DNA of 64,000 nt from Karstenula rhodostoma CBS 690.94 (GCA_010093485.1 MU001497.1:601427-665426); one strand, 5' to 3'; numbered from the stretch's first letter, positions 10,387 to 22,751 are shown. Translations and numbers: made by a program. The notes: generated from the sequence alone by a model not told the origin.

Positions 10387-11488
10387 ATGGGGTCCAGCGC
10401 GAAGAAGAAGAAAGAGAAAAAGAAGGATTTTCAGAAAGTAAAGCTCAAAGTCGGGAAGACGAAGGCCAAGGCGGCGAACCACACCAATACAAGCTTCAAA
10501 GCAAAAGGTATGTTACATCGTTCTGCCATTGGGAGGTGCCGGATATGACTGCGCGCCCATCCTCACGAACGATGCTTACCTGAGATTAGCTATCGCATTG
10601 AAACAGCAGTCGATTTCGACACATGCACCTACAGTGGAAGCACAATGCGCACACCAGCTGTCTCTTCTCAACCACAAATCTGACACACAGAGACGTGATT
10701 CACTTGCGTATCTGACGACAGTCATCTCAGCCCATCCACCAGGCCTGCCCCTCCCACAGCCAGCTTCAGTCATTGTTCCGACTGTTCAGCGGTTAGTTCT
10801 GGATGGATCAAACGGCGTCAGACAACAGATGCTCAAGCTCATCCAGAGCCTGCCAAAAGCGGACATTGCCAGCCATACCGATTCCCTCTTGTTGCATACT
10901 CGCGCTGCTATGACACATCTATCTACGGACATCCGGACCTTCGCACTAGAAGTGCTCGAATGGCTGTTGAGCGTTGCTGGAGACGAAGTCGTCAGTTGTG
11001 CAGGAGGATGGGTGAAGACGTTGAAATGCTTCCTGAGCCTTCTCGGCTGGCAAGCCGAGGTCGGAAGTAAGTGGTCCGCCATGAGGACTTATGGCAGAGG
11101 AGCGAGCGATGCCAAAGTTCAGGTCAAGCAAATGAATACGTTGGCGGCTTTCCTCAGAGCCGGATTGATGCAGCCAACAGCAACAGTTACAATCGGGGCT
11201 GGTACCGGTACCTTTCCCTTGTGGCAAACCGAGCACCACGTGCTTTCCGAGCGATCGAATGCGTTTGCACATCTAAACTTGTTTGGCTCGACGAGAGATG
11301 AGGAAGCAGAAATGTACGAGGACCGTGAAGATCGTCAGAGGGTGTTTCACGAATTAGCCGAGGGCGCAATTGCAGCAGGTATTGAGCAATCGACAAAGGG
11401 AGGGGGGGAGTTGGGTCGTGCAGGGGCTTATTTACGCAAAGCGATGAAAGAGGGTATGGTCGACTTCCATAGGGTCGATCTGTTGTAG
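10387..11488 (+). CDS. IPI1: Pre-rRNA processing protein Ipi1 (TEX10 family)
   Basis: Component of the Rix1 (Ipi1-Ipi2-Ipi3) complex that acts on pre-60S particles and ITS2 processing in the nucleus. Exon 1 (10387-10507) encodes a lysine-rich start, MGSSAKKKKEKKKDFQKVK, with VGKTKAKAANHTNTSFKAK, the diagnostic N-terminal signature of the family. An 82-nt intron (10508-10589) leads to exon 2 (10590-11488). The sum is 339 residues, close to the yeast length of 334. The body is alpha-helical HEAT-like repeat sequence (for example RRDSLAYLTTVISAHP and VRQQMLKLIQSLP). The frame opens before exon 2 as well, but the splice restores the conserved N-terminus. Confidence 0.85.
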
Positions 11489-12510
11489 TTGCCGTAGCCC
11501 AGACGATGTTACCTCCGCGGGCGTCAGCCTCAACAAAGCTTATCACAAATCACATGGTGCCATGTGGATGGTAGACCCGGCACTCGTTCCGACAAATCCT
11601 CCCGAGTCAAGTCTGAGTGTTGCTGGGATCATTGACGAAGCGCTATGGAAGACACTGCGTGATGCAAACAGACCTCGAGCTGTGCAGTCGATCACGACTA
11701 CCACCGTTCAGAACAATGTTCGTGTACGCTGTAACCTCCCCTCGATATGGTTTGAGGTTGCGGTCTGGATCCAAGCCACCTAACGCTATTGCAGTGATGT
11801 CCCAAGTCATGATAATCAGTCCTTGCAAGGGTGCTAACCTGATAGATGCAGTAGCGACACCTACCTGGGCAATGGTGTTTCGCAAGTCCACGGGAGGCTG
11901 ATTATCGACGAACCATCTCCTCTTGTTATCACTAGAGCTGCAAGGATATCACATGTGACAACACCTGCAGCAAGTAGCGTAGCAAAAGGCGTCGCAGCCC
12001 TCATCTACAACCAATCAAAAGTACAGATTCGATGAAACGCTAAACGGTGAACAGAGGCCCACTTTAAAAAAACAAGTATATATATATATTGTATACGATC
12101 ACTATAAGGGCGGGTAAATCAATGAAGCAAGGGGGACAAAAAGGCGCGTTGTGCTTTGCCAATGCACGAACAAAGGGGGACCAAAAAAGCGGCTAAGGCT
12201 TGCCCAGCGTCTGTGCGCAGGCTAACTAAAAAGGGCGTATCACAAGTATATAAAGCTCTGCTGTCCGGGTTCTCTCACCTGTATTTCTGTGTTTTAGATA
12301 GCTAGCTAGTGTGGAAGAGCTAAGCCAAACATAGAATAGTAGCAACAGGTAAAAATAACTAGAGCCAAACTCGCGGGTCTTTATTACATCAGCACTGAGT
12401 AGTAGCTACAAGCCACCACTGGCACTTTCCCTAACAGCCGGTGGCGCTGGGGGTCTCACGTACGTCCCGAGGTCTGAAGCCACTCCACAGCTGCATGCCA
12501 ACCCAAAATC
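11489..12510. other. Gene-free interval with TA microsatellite
   Basis: About 1 kb between two plus-strand genes. A short (TA)n tract lies at about 12077-12093. A minus-strand frame near 11643-12000 has a hydrophobic stretch and possible splice signals, but no recognisable family; I do not call it. Confidence 0.5.
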
Positions 12511-14380
12511 ATGCCTGGCGAGATGAAGGTAGCCAAGGTGAGTGCAAAACAGATGTTCCGCAGCTCCCGGTACTGACACGCTGCAGCACGAGGATGAAGA
12601 AGACGGGCATGCCTTGTCGTACACATCACGACCACCTCTCGCAAAGCCCGGGACATATCTTCGCGATATCAAATACCTTGTCGGTAAGTTTCGGATTGAT
12701 TCCTGCTGTCGAAAATACGCTAAGATGACTGTAGACGCAATGAACGATAACAAGCTCGATATAAACCCAGAGTATCAGCGAGAGGTCGTCTGGACGGCTG
12801 ACCGAATGTCGCAGCTGATCGACTCCTTGATGGAGAATTACTACATTCCACCGATCATCTTCAACAGGCAAACAAACAAAGAGACAGGGGAACCGATTCT
12901 TGTCTGTGTCGATGGAAAGCAGAGGCTGTCATCAGTCCAAGCTTTCGTGCGGGGGATAATTCCCTGTCAAGACGTTCGCGGGGAGAAGTGGTGGTTCAAA
13001 AATGCACACGTGCAGGGAAAGAACAAGAAGATCCTATCCGCAGCTGCGCAGGAGGAGTTCCTAAATAAAGATTTCGTCACATTCGAGTATACGGACCTTC
13101 AACCAGAGCAGGAAGAAGACCTGTTTGCTCGCGTACAGATGGGGATGCCCTTGTCGGCAGCAGAGAAAATGCGCGCTACATCAGGACCTTGGCAAGACCT
13201 AGCACGGCACTTTATCAACGACTTTCCAGCCATCTACTCACTTCAAAAGGACCGAATGCGAGCGAAAGACTTCCAGTTGACACTCTCATGCTTCAGCCAA
13301 ATATTAGAAGTTCAGCACCCAACACTATCTGACGGAACGCCTATGTACAAATCAAACTACAACCATCTAATGAAGCTACTTGAGAAGGGCAACTTTCTAG
13401 ATGACAACCTCAAGTCGCACCTGGCAAGCGTTTGGCAAACGTTAAACGATATCATTGAGCTGGATCCAGATACCTTCACAAACGCAGATAAGAGGCTCAA
13501 GGGTGTACAGACCTTTGCGCCTGTAGAGATGACGGCGGTCACAGTGCTTATCTCAGTACACATCGAGACACGGAACAACGGACTTCTGCTTCAGGATATT
13601 CGGTCTCTGCGCGACAATTTGCGCGAGAACTTTAGCGACTTGCGTAACAATGGCTACATATGGAAAGCCGTCTGGTCCTTTGTCGACAACCTGGATAAGA
13701 ATCTACCAGCGAGTGACGACGATACGGCTGAGCAAGATGCACTGTCCAGCTCCCGGGCGCCACCTTCACGATCTGCTCCCACACCAGTTAAAGCAAGTGC
13801 TAAGAAAGGAAGACCCACTGCAAAGACGAAGCCGCCAACGGTTCTTCCTGGAGCTGGAGGCAGCACCGCAGTCAAGCCTGAGCCGGCAGTGCCAGAGCTA
13901 TATCCAGTGGAGTCTCGTCCTCGTAAACGTCCGCGAGCAGGTTCCATTAACGGCACGATAGAGCCAGCTCCCCCAAGTTTGGATCGCCCTATGCTGGCGA
14001 CGAGTACCCAAGACATGCCTTCTCAGTCCACGCCTATCACTGAAGCCCGAACGCTGTCTTCATTTACGTCTCTAGGAGCAATAGCCGCTCCGGTCCCTCT
14101 AAAGGCTCTTCGGCGCTCGAAAATCAATAAGTCCTCCACTGATTCTTTACCAACGCCAGGTTCAACACCTCCTTTCACGCCTGCAGAAGCCCACCAGAAC
14201 CTGAGGTTAGAGCTTGACAGCTATCGTGCACCGAGTCAAGTACCACCGTCCAAACCAGCACGGGCCAGTACTAAGCAGGAACGGAAACAGAAGCAGAAGT
14301 CGATTCCACAGTACGACGGTGTTATTGACCTGACCGACGATGGGGATTTGACCGACGACGAACTTGATACCATCGAGTAA
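12511..14380 (+). CDS. DUF262 (GmrSD/ParB-like fold) protein with basic tail and C-terminal SUMO-interaction motif
   Basis: Exons 12511-12537, 12587-12683 and 12735-14380 total 1770 nt, 589 residues. Both introns are about 50 nt with textbook signals. The N-terminal half is a DUF262 domain: LDINPEYQREVVW, MSQLIDSLMENYYIPPI, the catalytic-type VDGKQRLSSVQAF (D-G-x-Q-R), and FARVQMGMPLSAAE. In bacteria this domain is the nucleotide-hydrolysing or nuclease part of modification-dependent restriction and BREX-type systems. The eukaryotic members are uncharacterised to my knowledge. The C-terminal half is disordered, proline- and lysine-rich, with basic clusters (RPRKRPR) that look like nuclear localisation signals. 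It ends with YDGVIDLTDDGDLTDDE, a strong hydrophobic-plus-acidic SUMO-interaction motif. A nuclear, SUMO-linked role is inference. Confidence 0.85.
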
Positions 14381-14965
14381 GAACGCGCAAAGCTCTTGTC
14401 GGCATTCCAAGGAAGCTTTTCTTAACCAATGGGCGCACTCGGCTCTAGTTCTTGCATTACAAACAAGAACCTAGGTATTAAATAACCGCATGTTTCTTCC
14501 AAGAGAAGGGGTTATTTCTGACGAGTCAAATGGAACTCGCAGAAGACCGTGGAGCGCAGGACGAACACATTTACAATAGCCCATACGCGCGGTTGGCGCC
14601 GCAGCGTGGCAGGGTGGGCACATCATACCTTTGCATTGATTGGCCACAGGTCACGATCGATCTTACAAGCTTCTCTTAGGAGCAGTAACATTACTACGAG
14701 TCTATCCGCTGCCAAGCTTCCACCAGCTGGTTAGCTGGACTACGCAAGGACTGCTTGCCCATTCACCGGCTGTCTAAGTGACCGCTGGAATATCGTGGGA
14801 AATCATTGATATCCAACATGAAGTATGAATAATCCAATACAAAACACATGAAACATTTCACTATCCCATCCTAATCCCTTTCAGGTACCCCTGAAGCACC
14901 CCCGTCCACCCTCCAACTCCCTCCTCTAACCCCACCATTACCTCTTCATCTCCACACCCATCGAG
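14381..14965. other. Intergenic between convergent genes
   Basis: 585 bp between the stop codons of the DUF262 and beta-propeller genes. CT-rich near 14870-14960. No gene seen. Confidence 0.55.
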
Positions 14966-15988
14966 TCACCTCCCCACACTCACAGCCACAATCTTCCCAC
15001 CCTCCACATACCCTCCCTGCGCATCGAACCCCCCCATGGTAGCCACATACAAGACGCCCCGGTCCCCATACGCGCGCCCCAACGTCGCGCTCGTCACACC
15101 GCCCAGCTCCTGACTCCCCTCCGCCCCCGCAACAACGACAGCAGCCTCCCCAGCGCGCGCCCGGACCAGCGTCCCCGCGTACGGTCGCGCGAAGAACGCA
15201 GTCCCGTCGTCGGTAACCGCGAGATCATCCGGCGCCGCCTGGTCTGCAGCCAGCGTCTTAGGCTTTCCCACGAGTTTGCCCGTGCGAGGATCGATGGGGG
15301 CGGCGAAGACGGCGCTGAGCCCGGTGTTGGTGTAGTACAGCGTGGGCGGGTCCGTTGCATGGAGGACCTTGAGGCCGTTTATGCCGAGCGGGGCGACGAA
15401 GGCGGTGGTGGAGTCGTTGATGACGGTGTGGGTGTGGCCGGTGGGGATGTCGAGGCGGATGACTGTGCCGGCGAAGGAGTCGGCGATGAGGATGGCGTCT
15501 TTGGAGAGGGCGGCGAGGCCGTTGACCATGGCGGAGGAGGGGAGGGAGGCAATTTTACGGACTTTGGGCTTTTCCGTGGGGTGGGTGCTTAGGTGGGACA
15601 CGTCGACGCTCCAGATGTCGAAGGTGCCTTTTTCTGGGCCCGTGGCGGGGGAATAGTTCCCTGTTGCGACGGCGAAGAGGTCGGGGGCGTATTCTGAGAT
15701 GCCGAAGACGGTGTTCACGCCGGGGAAAGCGTGGAGGAGCGTGGTGTTTGCTGTGGAAGCATCGTATGTAGCGGCTGGGTCGATGATGTGCAGTTCAGCG
15801 GGGGCTTTGTTGAGGACGCTTGTGAGGAGGTGGCCGGTGCGGGTTGTGGCGATGTTTTCGAGCCAGTATGGCTTTGGGAACTGGAAGACTGTGCGGGTGT
15901 TTTGGGCGAGCGTGGTACTGAGGAAGTGGCAAGAAACAGCCAGTAGGCTGAGGTAATGCATCTTGTAAGGAGCTGGCAGTATAAACAA
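14966..15988 (-). CDS. Secreted six-bladed beta-propeller (SMP-30/gluconolactonase-like) protein
   Basis: Single exon. The second methionine (15961) gives a clean signal peptide (MHYLSLLAVSCHFLSTTLAQ), so the start may be there rather than at 15988. The body has repeated propeller-blade units, for example WLENIATTRTGHLL, GISEYAPDLFAVATG, VNGLAALSKDAILIADS, APDDLAVTDDGTAFFA and DRGVLYVATMGG. These match the SMP-30/NHL-like extracellular propellers common in plant-associated ascomycetes. The enzymatic role is unknown; the usual metal ligands are not obvious. A broken paralogue lies at 38890-39687. GC-rich at third positions, like neighbouring genes. Confidence 0.8.
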   Translation of the reverse strand: MFILPAPYKMHYLSLLAVSCHFLSTTLAQNTRTVFQFPKPYWLENIATTRTGHLLTSVLNKAPAELHIIDPAATYDASTANTTLLHAFPGVNTVFGISEYAPDLFAVATGNYSPATGPEKGTFDIWSVDVSHLSTHPTEKPKVRKIASLPSSAMVNGLAALSKDAILIADSFAGTVIRLDIPTGHTHTVINDSTTAFVAPLGINGLKVLHATDPPTLYYTNTGLSAVFAAPIDPRTGKLVGKPKTLAADQAAPDDLAVTDDGTAFFARPYAGTLVRARAGEAAVVVAGAEGSQELGGVTSATLGRAYGDRGVLYVATMGGFDAQGGYVEGGKIVAVSVGR

Positions 15989-16772
15989 GCTCTGTTCAAG
16001 CTGTTCTGTCGTTTGGTGGTTTGATTGGTATCGAAGATGCTCCGGTTGTGATGTCTTCCATTGCTGCTCTCGAGAGCATACTTATACCTCCTCTCAGTCT
16101 CCCTCTCCACCACACTTCCACCTCGCTGACAAACTGCTCACATTTCTAAGCCTCCAGATCAGTAGTATGTTACCTAAAGTATCACCAGTCTGTGCTTGAA
16201 TGCACAGAATTCGCCAGAAGAGGCAAGGAGAACAAGTAAATCTGTACTTTGTTGTCGAGCTATCGGCGAAAACCCGGAATACACCATGCTCCGCAATTTC
16301 CATCTCGCGCGGCAGCGTAAAGTTGCTGTTGGAAAATATGCCATGAAGGGCGTGCTAACCCGATGCGGTAATTGTCGCTAGCGTTGAATCCTAACACTGC
16401 ACAGGCATTGGGCTAGGGCGCTTTATGCCTTGTTGGTAAGCGAGTTAACGAGTGCCCGAAGGCCCCAGCTATGTGGCTGAATAATGACGTTCTGCTTGAC
16501 GGACGAGCAGAGGCGGGAAATTTTGAAACTGATGCGTCGTGGTGAATGGAGATTAGAAATGTTTGAGTATAGACAAAAATGACCTTCTTCTTCGCTACAC
16601 TTTCTGCTTGCCATCCTCAAGATGCTCCTACCCAAAGATACAACGACATACCAATCTTCGAAAAAGTCCCTAGACGCCGGCCGATGCATTTGAGTCGCTC
16701 CAAAGAAATTTCACATATCCGAGCGGTACGTACTACATGCGTGTTAGATACAAGGTATATGCATGGTCTAAA
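15989..16772. other. Gene-free interval
   Basis: Promoter side of the beta-propeller gene and 3' flank of the phosphate transporter. No supported gene. Confidence 0.5.
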
Positions 16773-19438
16773 TCAAAAGCCCGCAGCAAGCATTAGTCCG
16801 TATCCAACAGTGATGACGACAACAAACGCAATGAGCGAGGCAGGAACACCACGAGTGAGGAAGTGTTTGACGTCGAGGTAGCGCTGTCCAGTCCGCTGGT
16901 CTTCCATCATAATGGCAGCTGTCCACGAGTTAGCCCCGCGATCGGAGTGAAGATTCTGTAACAATGACTTACTCATGTTGGGAAATCCACTCGTCGGCAA
17001 CCCCATCGCTGCACTGGCCATGAGCACACTACCCATAACAAGAAGATTCGGATGCGGCTCAGCCATGCTCTGTCCAACCTGCTGCACGAGAGGCAGTACG
17101 ATGAGCGCAGCAACAGTGTGACTGATGAACGTCGCAACCACTAAGATGAGTGCAGCAAAAACGATAAGAACGCCGTATAGACTCATACCCTCTACACTGC
17201 TTGTGATCGACTCTGCGATGGTGTGCAGCAGACCCGAAGAGTTGACCGATTTACCTAGGGACAGACCACCGGCGGCAAGAATGATGATAGTCCACAGGAA
17301 GTTGTTGAAGTCTTCTTTGTTTAAGATACCAGTGCCGAAGAAAAGAACGATAGGGATGATGGCGATGACGCCCATGTCACCGAAGATGGGCTCGAGTTGG
17401 TGGCTTACGCACCAAAGCACAATAGTGGCGAGGGTGACAACACAGATGAACCATTGCGTGGCGGTGAACTTATCGTTGACAGGTTTGATCGGCACGATAG
17501 TGGTGTTGCGACCGGGCTGGAAGGTCACAAGGAGGAGCAGCCAGATGAGAAGGATGGAGATGACGCAGACGGGGAGCGCGATGAAGAACCAAATGCCCCA
17601 GGACGGTTCTGGGGACATGTTCTGGAGGGCGATGAGGTTCTGCGGCGAAGCAATGGGAGAGGCTGCACCACCCATGTTTGACGCTAGGGCGATGCCGAGG
17701 AGGAGCGCCTTGGTCATGTTGGAGTCGGAAGGTAGATTGCGGAGAATGGGCTAACATGTTAGAGATGTCTCTGTTATCCTGGACAGCAGCTTACCTGAAT
17801 GATGGAGAAGCACAGAACAGGAGCAGCAACATTGCTGATCCACATGCTGGCGAACATGGCAACAAACATGTTCGTTAGGAGCACAGTGCGAGGCTTAGTG
17901 CCGGCTTTGCTGAGCACAAAGGTTGCCATGATTTTGGCAATGTTGTACTTGGACAGAGCTGCCGCAATGGTGAAGCCACCGAGAAGAAGCATGATCACAG
18001 GCGTCCACATGGCGGCGAAGACATAGGTGGTTGCAGGCTTGGTCTCAAGACGCCTGCCTGTGTCATCGTTTCGGACAACCCGAAGAGTGACGGCAAGGAA
18101 GGGCACAAGGAGAGAGGTGACGAAGAGAGGGATCGTCTGATAGGGTTAGTGACCATCAATATCAATGTCAAAGTTACGCACCTCGGTAGCCCACAGCAAG
18201 CTGACGAATATTACCATGGCCAGGCAGTTTTGCTGCTCCGGTTTTTCCATGATAGGCACCACCAACAATACGACAAAAATGGCGAGAATGAGAACACCAA
18301 TCCAGAACTGCGTGCTAAGCAGCCACGCAGGACACCTGTATCTACCGATTGGCGTTTTGAACTCGGTGAGCTCCGCATTGACTTCGTCTCCCTGGCGGCG
18401 GACCTGGTTCGGATCAGAATCACGGGCGAGCAGTTGCGAGAGACCAATATTGGCGCTCTGAGCTTTGCGCTCGATACCAATCATCTCACGCCAGACAGTA
18501 TTACGCTCCCAAACGACGTGCTCTCGCAAATGCAGCCTCAATTCCCGCTTCGCTTCGTCCACGTCGCCCTTTGTACATATGCGCGAGTATATGGTTTCTA
18601 TGCGGGACAAGTACTGTGTGAGCTTGTCCATTGTGCCTTTCTGGAAAGGTTCTGCGGGGTAGACGTGCTCTTCGAGATATGCGCGCTTGAGCTTTCTATC
18701 CATGATCTTGTCGTACTTCTTTAAAACCTTTTCGAACCCGGTCTTGTTGAGTTGGAGGAACGACCGCAGCTCACACAGCGACACGTAGATGCTGACTGTC
18801 CTCTGCTTGAGCGACACGCCCTTGTCGTAGAGTGCCGAAAAGGACATGTCGTTGTAGTCATCGAAGGCCTGGCTGGTCCTCCGGCGGGACGAAGCAACGT
18901 CGTAGTTGTCGCCGGAGGTGCGCCGTGGCCTGTGACCATCCTCGCTTCTCCTCCGCAGCAGCGACGTCTCGTTCGCACCGTCGTCGGAGTCTTCGTCCTC
19001 TTCGGTTATGGTAGACGTCTTGCTCGCCGTGCTGCCGCGTCGTGCGCGGTTGGAGCCAATGGCCTTGAAGACGCTCCCGCTGCGGCCCTTCCTGCCCTGC
19101 GGCGCCGTGTCCCGCTCCTGCTCGTAAACTTCCTGGTCGTCCTCATAACTCTCTTCATCCTGCAGGATACCATGGACCTCGGCGTATACCTCGGTCTCCT
19201 TGATCTGGTAGAAGGAGCAGACCTTCTCGAGCTCGACGTCGAGGGCGCGCGTAAAAGCCTTATCAGGGTCGTCGGAGGCGCCGTTCAGCAGCGGCGAGGA
19301 TTCGGCGTCGACGGCTGTGGCCTGCTGGTTCAGGCGCGTCTCGAGCGTGTAGATGAGCTTCTTGAGGTTGCTGTAGGCGATGTAGTGGTTGCTCCAGTCC
19401 GGCACCGCATTGAACTGCAGGCTGTGCGAGAATTTCAT
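16773..19438 (-). CDS. SPX-domain low-affinity phosphate transporter (Pho87/Pho90/Pho91 family)
   Basis: Exons 19438-18182, 18136-17795, 17750-16973 and 16918-16773 total 2523 nt, 840 residues. An N-terminal SPX domain (MKFSHSLQFNAVPDWSNHYIAY with KKLIY; later FLQLNKTGFEKVLKKYDK) senses inositol pyrophosphates. A long acidic/serine insertion lies between the two SPX halves. The C-terminal half is a DASS/CitM-type permease with about 12 helices, including MWISNVAAPVL, NMGGAASPIASPQN, and the paired motif LPTSGFPNMTAIMMED, restored by the last splice. Import of phosphate at the plasma membrane or its export from the vacuole are both possible (Pho90 versus Pho91). I found no clear CACGTG Pho4 site near the start. 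Confidence 0.9.
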
Positions 19439-20217
19439 CTCGTCGGCCGCACGGAGCTGCTCGAGCTTCTCCCGCCTCTTGCGTGCCCTCTTTTGGTCCT
19501 TCTTGCTGCCGCGGGTGCGTCGAGGAAGCTCCTGGAGCTCAAAGGCGTTGTCGTTCGGGCCGTCGAGGTGCTGGGCGATGCGGTCCAGCGTGTTAGCTTA
19601 GGGTCGAGTGCGCCGGATTGCGAAAGAGGCTGCGGAGCATTCGGGCCCGCTACTAATGGCACGGCAGCGCAAAGGTCATGCGCGGCGGCTGGCGATGAGC
19701 GACAACTGTGCGAATGCGTGCGTGGCGGGAGCGGGGGCGCTGAAAGTGGATTGCTGGTCTTCACGAGCTGCGCAGTGCGCAACCACGGTTCCGCTTCACG
19801 ATTCCGACGCTGCGGCTGCGGCTGGTCCTGGTCGCTCGGCCTCACCCGCGCGACCACCCATGTGCTGCATCCGTTGGCCCTGCGTCCTCCGCCTTACACC
19901 CTCCGCTGCCTACCACACATCACACGCACCATGGACCCGCGCACTTTTCACATCATGCACACCCATTGCTTTCTACATGTCTGGACTTCAATGGGCACAT
20001 CATCTTCCGGGTACGTCATCGGGGCTCGCTAGCAATACGCAGATAAGCCCAGCACGCCAAGATGCTGCGGATGCTCACATGCACAACTACCGCCATCACT
20101 TCATCAACTTCAAGCCAGATCCAACATATGCGGCTATTGAACGTTGCAGTATCTGCGTTTACATCTGCCTGCTTCTACGAACCAAGGTCCTTCTCTATCA
20201 CGACCAACACAATGCGT
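19439..20217. other. GC-rich gene-free interval
   Basis: Upstream (5' leader) region of the phosphate transporter and 3' flank of TRP5. Long open frames on both strands are low-complexity consequences of high GC, not coding. Confidence 0.5.
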
Positions 20218-22655
20218 TTAGACTGGGAAAGATTAGCATGATCCGCGTCAACTCTCAATGGTATGCTTACAGCGGAGGTCCCAGCCGATCTGCGGGCCCA
20301 GCTTGGGCAGCTCGTCGGCCACGCTCTGCACGTCCTTGTCACCTCTGCCAGACAGACAGATGACAATGTCCTGTCCCTTCTCCATCGTCTTTGCCAGCTC
20401 GAGAGCACCCCAGATTGCGTGCGCAGACTCGAGCGCGGGGATGATACCTTCGAGCTGCGAGATCAGACGGAAACCAATGAATGCCTCGGCATCCGTGGCG
20501 GCAATGAACTTGGCGCGCTGGCTGTCCTTCCACGACGCAAGCTCGGGTCCCACACCGGGGTAGTCGAGACCAGCAGAGACCGAGTGCGTATCCGTGATCT
20601 GTCCGTGCTTGTTCTGAAGGATGTAGGTGCGGACACCGTGGAGAACACCCTTAGTACCCCCCGTCAAGGTAGCACTGTGGCGGTCCGTGTCGATGCCATC
20701 GCCACCAGCTTCCACACCTAGGAGCTTAACAGACGGGTCCTTGGAGAAGGGATAGAACATGCCAACAGCATTGCTGCCACCACCCACACAGGCGACGACC
20801 GCGTCGGGCAACTTGCCGCGCTTTTCTTGCATTTGCTGCTTCGTCTCGTCTCCAATAATCGACTGGAATGTGCGGACAATGGTAGGGAAGGGGTGCGGCC
20901 CGATCGCTGAGCCGATGAGGTAATGGGTCGTGTCGAGGTTGACCACCCACGCCCGCATGGCCTCGTTGACCGCGTCACGAAGCGTCTTGGTGCCAGCCTC
21001 GACAGCGATGACCTGTGCGCCGAGTAGTTTGATACGGAAGACGTTTAGTGCCTGACGCCTGACATCCTCAGCACCCATGTAGATGGTGCACTTCAGGCCG
21101 AATTTGGCACAAACTGTAGCAGTCGCAACACCATGCTGGCCGGCTCCAGTCTCTGCAATGATCTCAGTCTTTCCAAGTCGTTTCGCGACGAGAATCTGGC
21201 CGAGTGCGTTGTTGATCTTGTGACTGCCAGTGTGGTTCAGATCCTCTCTCTTTAACCAGATGTTGGCACCTCCAGCATGCTCTGTAAGGCGTTCGGCCAA
21301 GTGCAAATGGCCGGGGCGTCCAATGTAATCGAAATAGGACCGGTATTCTTCCCAGAACTTAGGATCGTTTATCGCGTCGTTGAAACCCCTCTCGAGCTCT
21401 GCAAGACAGTCCATGAGTGATTCTGGCACGTATTGTCCGCCAAACTCTCCAAATCGAGCGGGAAGCGCGTTTTCGTCGACGCTGTCTGGATCTGTGTTGA
21501 GGGCCTCCATCTGGTCTGCAAGTCCAGGACCGTCAGGAACATCAGCATCAGTAATGATCTGGTCAACGTGGACACCATTGGGTTCCTTGGCAGCATCCAA
21601 AGTCTCAACGATACCAACTTCACGTGTCGTGCTGGTCGCACGGGTACTCTTTCCACAAATCTCATCACAGTACTTCTCGACGGCCTTGGCTCCCTCGCCG
21701 GGAGCGGATTCAGCAATAATGTTGACAATCTGGCTGCCAATGACAACACCCTCTGCAATTTGCCCGACGCTCACGAAGTGATCGCGTGTACTGACGCCGA
21801 ATCCGACTGCGGCAGGTATGTTTCCGGAAAACTTGTGTACGCGGTCGAGCAATTGCGGAAGAGCAGCGTTCATGGTGCCACTGGCGCCCGTAACACCCAT
21901 ACGTGAGACGACGTAGATGAAGGAATCGGCAATCTTGCATAGGACGCGCATGCGCTGTTCGGATGTAGCAGGAGCGATCAATGGGACGTAAGATAGCCTA
22001 TCTCGGGCGTTAGCGTTGCCGTCCGTAAGCATGTATTGCAGTTCGTTTACCCGTAGCTGCGGCAGAAGTTCCTGAAGCGCAGAGCTTCCTCGGGTGGGAG
22101 ATCCACAATGATGAAGCCGTTGGCACCGGCCTCTTTCGCGTCCTGCAGCATGCGCTCTTCGCCGTAGCTTAGCAGCGGGTTGTAGTATCCCATCAGCATA
22201 ACAGGTGCCTTTAGGCCACGCTTCCTCGCATCGCGAACCATCTGCAGGACTTCGATCGTGTTGACACCATTTTTGAGAGCTTGCTATAATATTGGCTGTC
22301 AGCCAGTTTCGCGGGGTTAGGGGTGGCGAATGACTCAACGTACCGTGTTGGCCTTTTGAATCGTAGGGCCGTCCGCGATGGGATCCGTGAAGGGCATTCC
22401 GAGCTCGATTATATCTGCTTGTGTCAATGACATTGTTCCATAGCAATTGGCAGCGCTCAAACGTACCAGCGCCACCCGCCTCCATTCCGAGCATGATGTC
22501 GGGCGTTTCCTGCGACGTGGGGAAACCCGCGGTCACATACGTGACGAGGGCAGACTGCATCCATGCTCAGTATTGGAACCTATGTTCTTTGCGTCAATTG
22601 TGCCTACCCTGCCCTCCTTCTTGCATTGCGCGAAGGTCTTCTTGATGGCGTCCAT
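20218..22655 (-). CDS. TRP5: Tryptophan synthase, fused alpha-beta (TRP5 type)
   Basis: Last two steps of tryptophan synthesis: the alpha part cleaves indole-glycerol phosphate, the beta part condenses indole with serine using PLP. Six exons: [16 protein letters not shown] (22655-22608); [12 protein letters not shown] onward (from 22554); [38 protein letters not shown] through NFCRSYG; the large beta exon; and a final two bases plus stop. Alpha motifs include the catalytic IELG. Beta motifs include the PLP lysine in [33 protein letters not shown], and [15 protein letters not shown] [11 protein letters not shown]. The last intron (donor GTAAGC, branch TGCTAAT, acceptor CCCAG) changes the end to the family-typical GWDLRF. 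A Gcn4-type site lies 90 bp upstream. Confidence 0.95.
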
Positions 22656-22744
22656 AGTGGGGTACTTTCTGCTATTGCGGGATAGAGACAAAGAGAAAGA
22701 GCGATTGCTCTGGGAACAACTTTTTATACGAACCCAGACGATAA

Positions 22745-22751
22745 TGAGTCA
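22745..22751. promoter_or_regulatory. Gcn4/CPC1-type site TGAGTCA upstream of TRP5
   Basis: Perfect match to TGASTCA about 90 bp before the tryptophan synthase start. In ascomycetes this element is bound by the cross-pathway control bZIP factor (CPC1/CpcA/Gcn4) to induce amino-acid synthesis genes on starvation. Binding itself is inferred. Confidence 0.6.

Noticed and set aside
11643..12000. Possible small minus-strand gene with a hydrophobic segment
   Set aside because: Several splice options give different short products, none recognisable.
18752..20032. 426-codon open frame on the plus strand
   Set aside because: Antisense shadow of the SPX exon extended by GC-rich flank.
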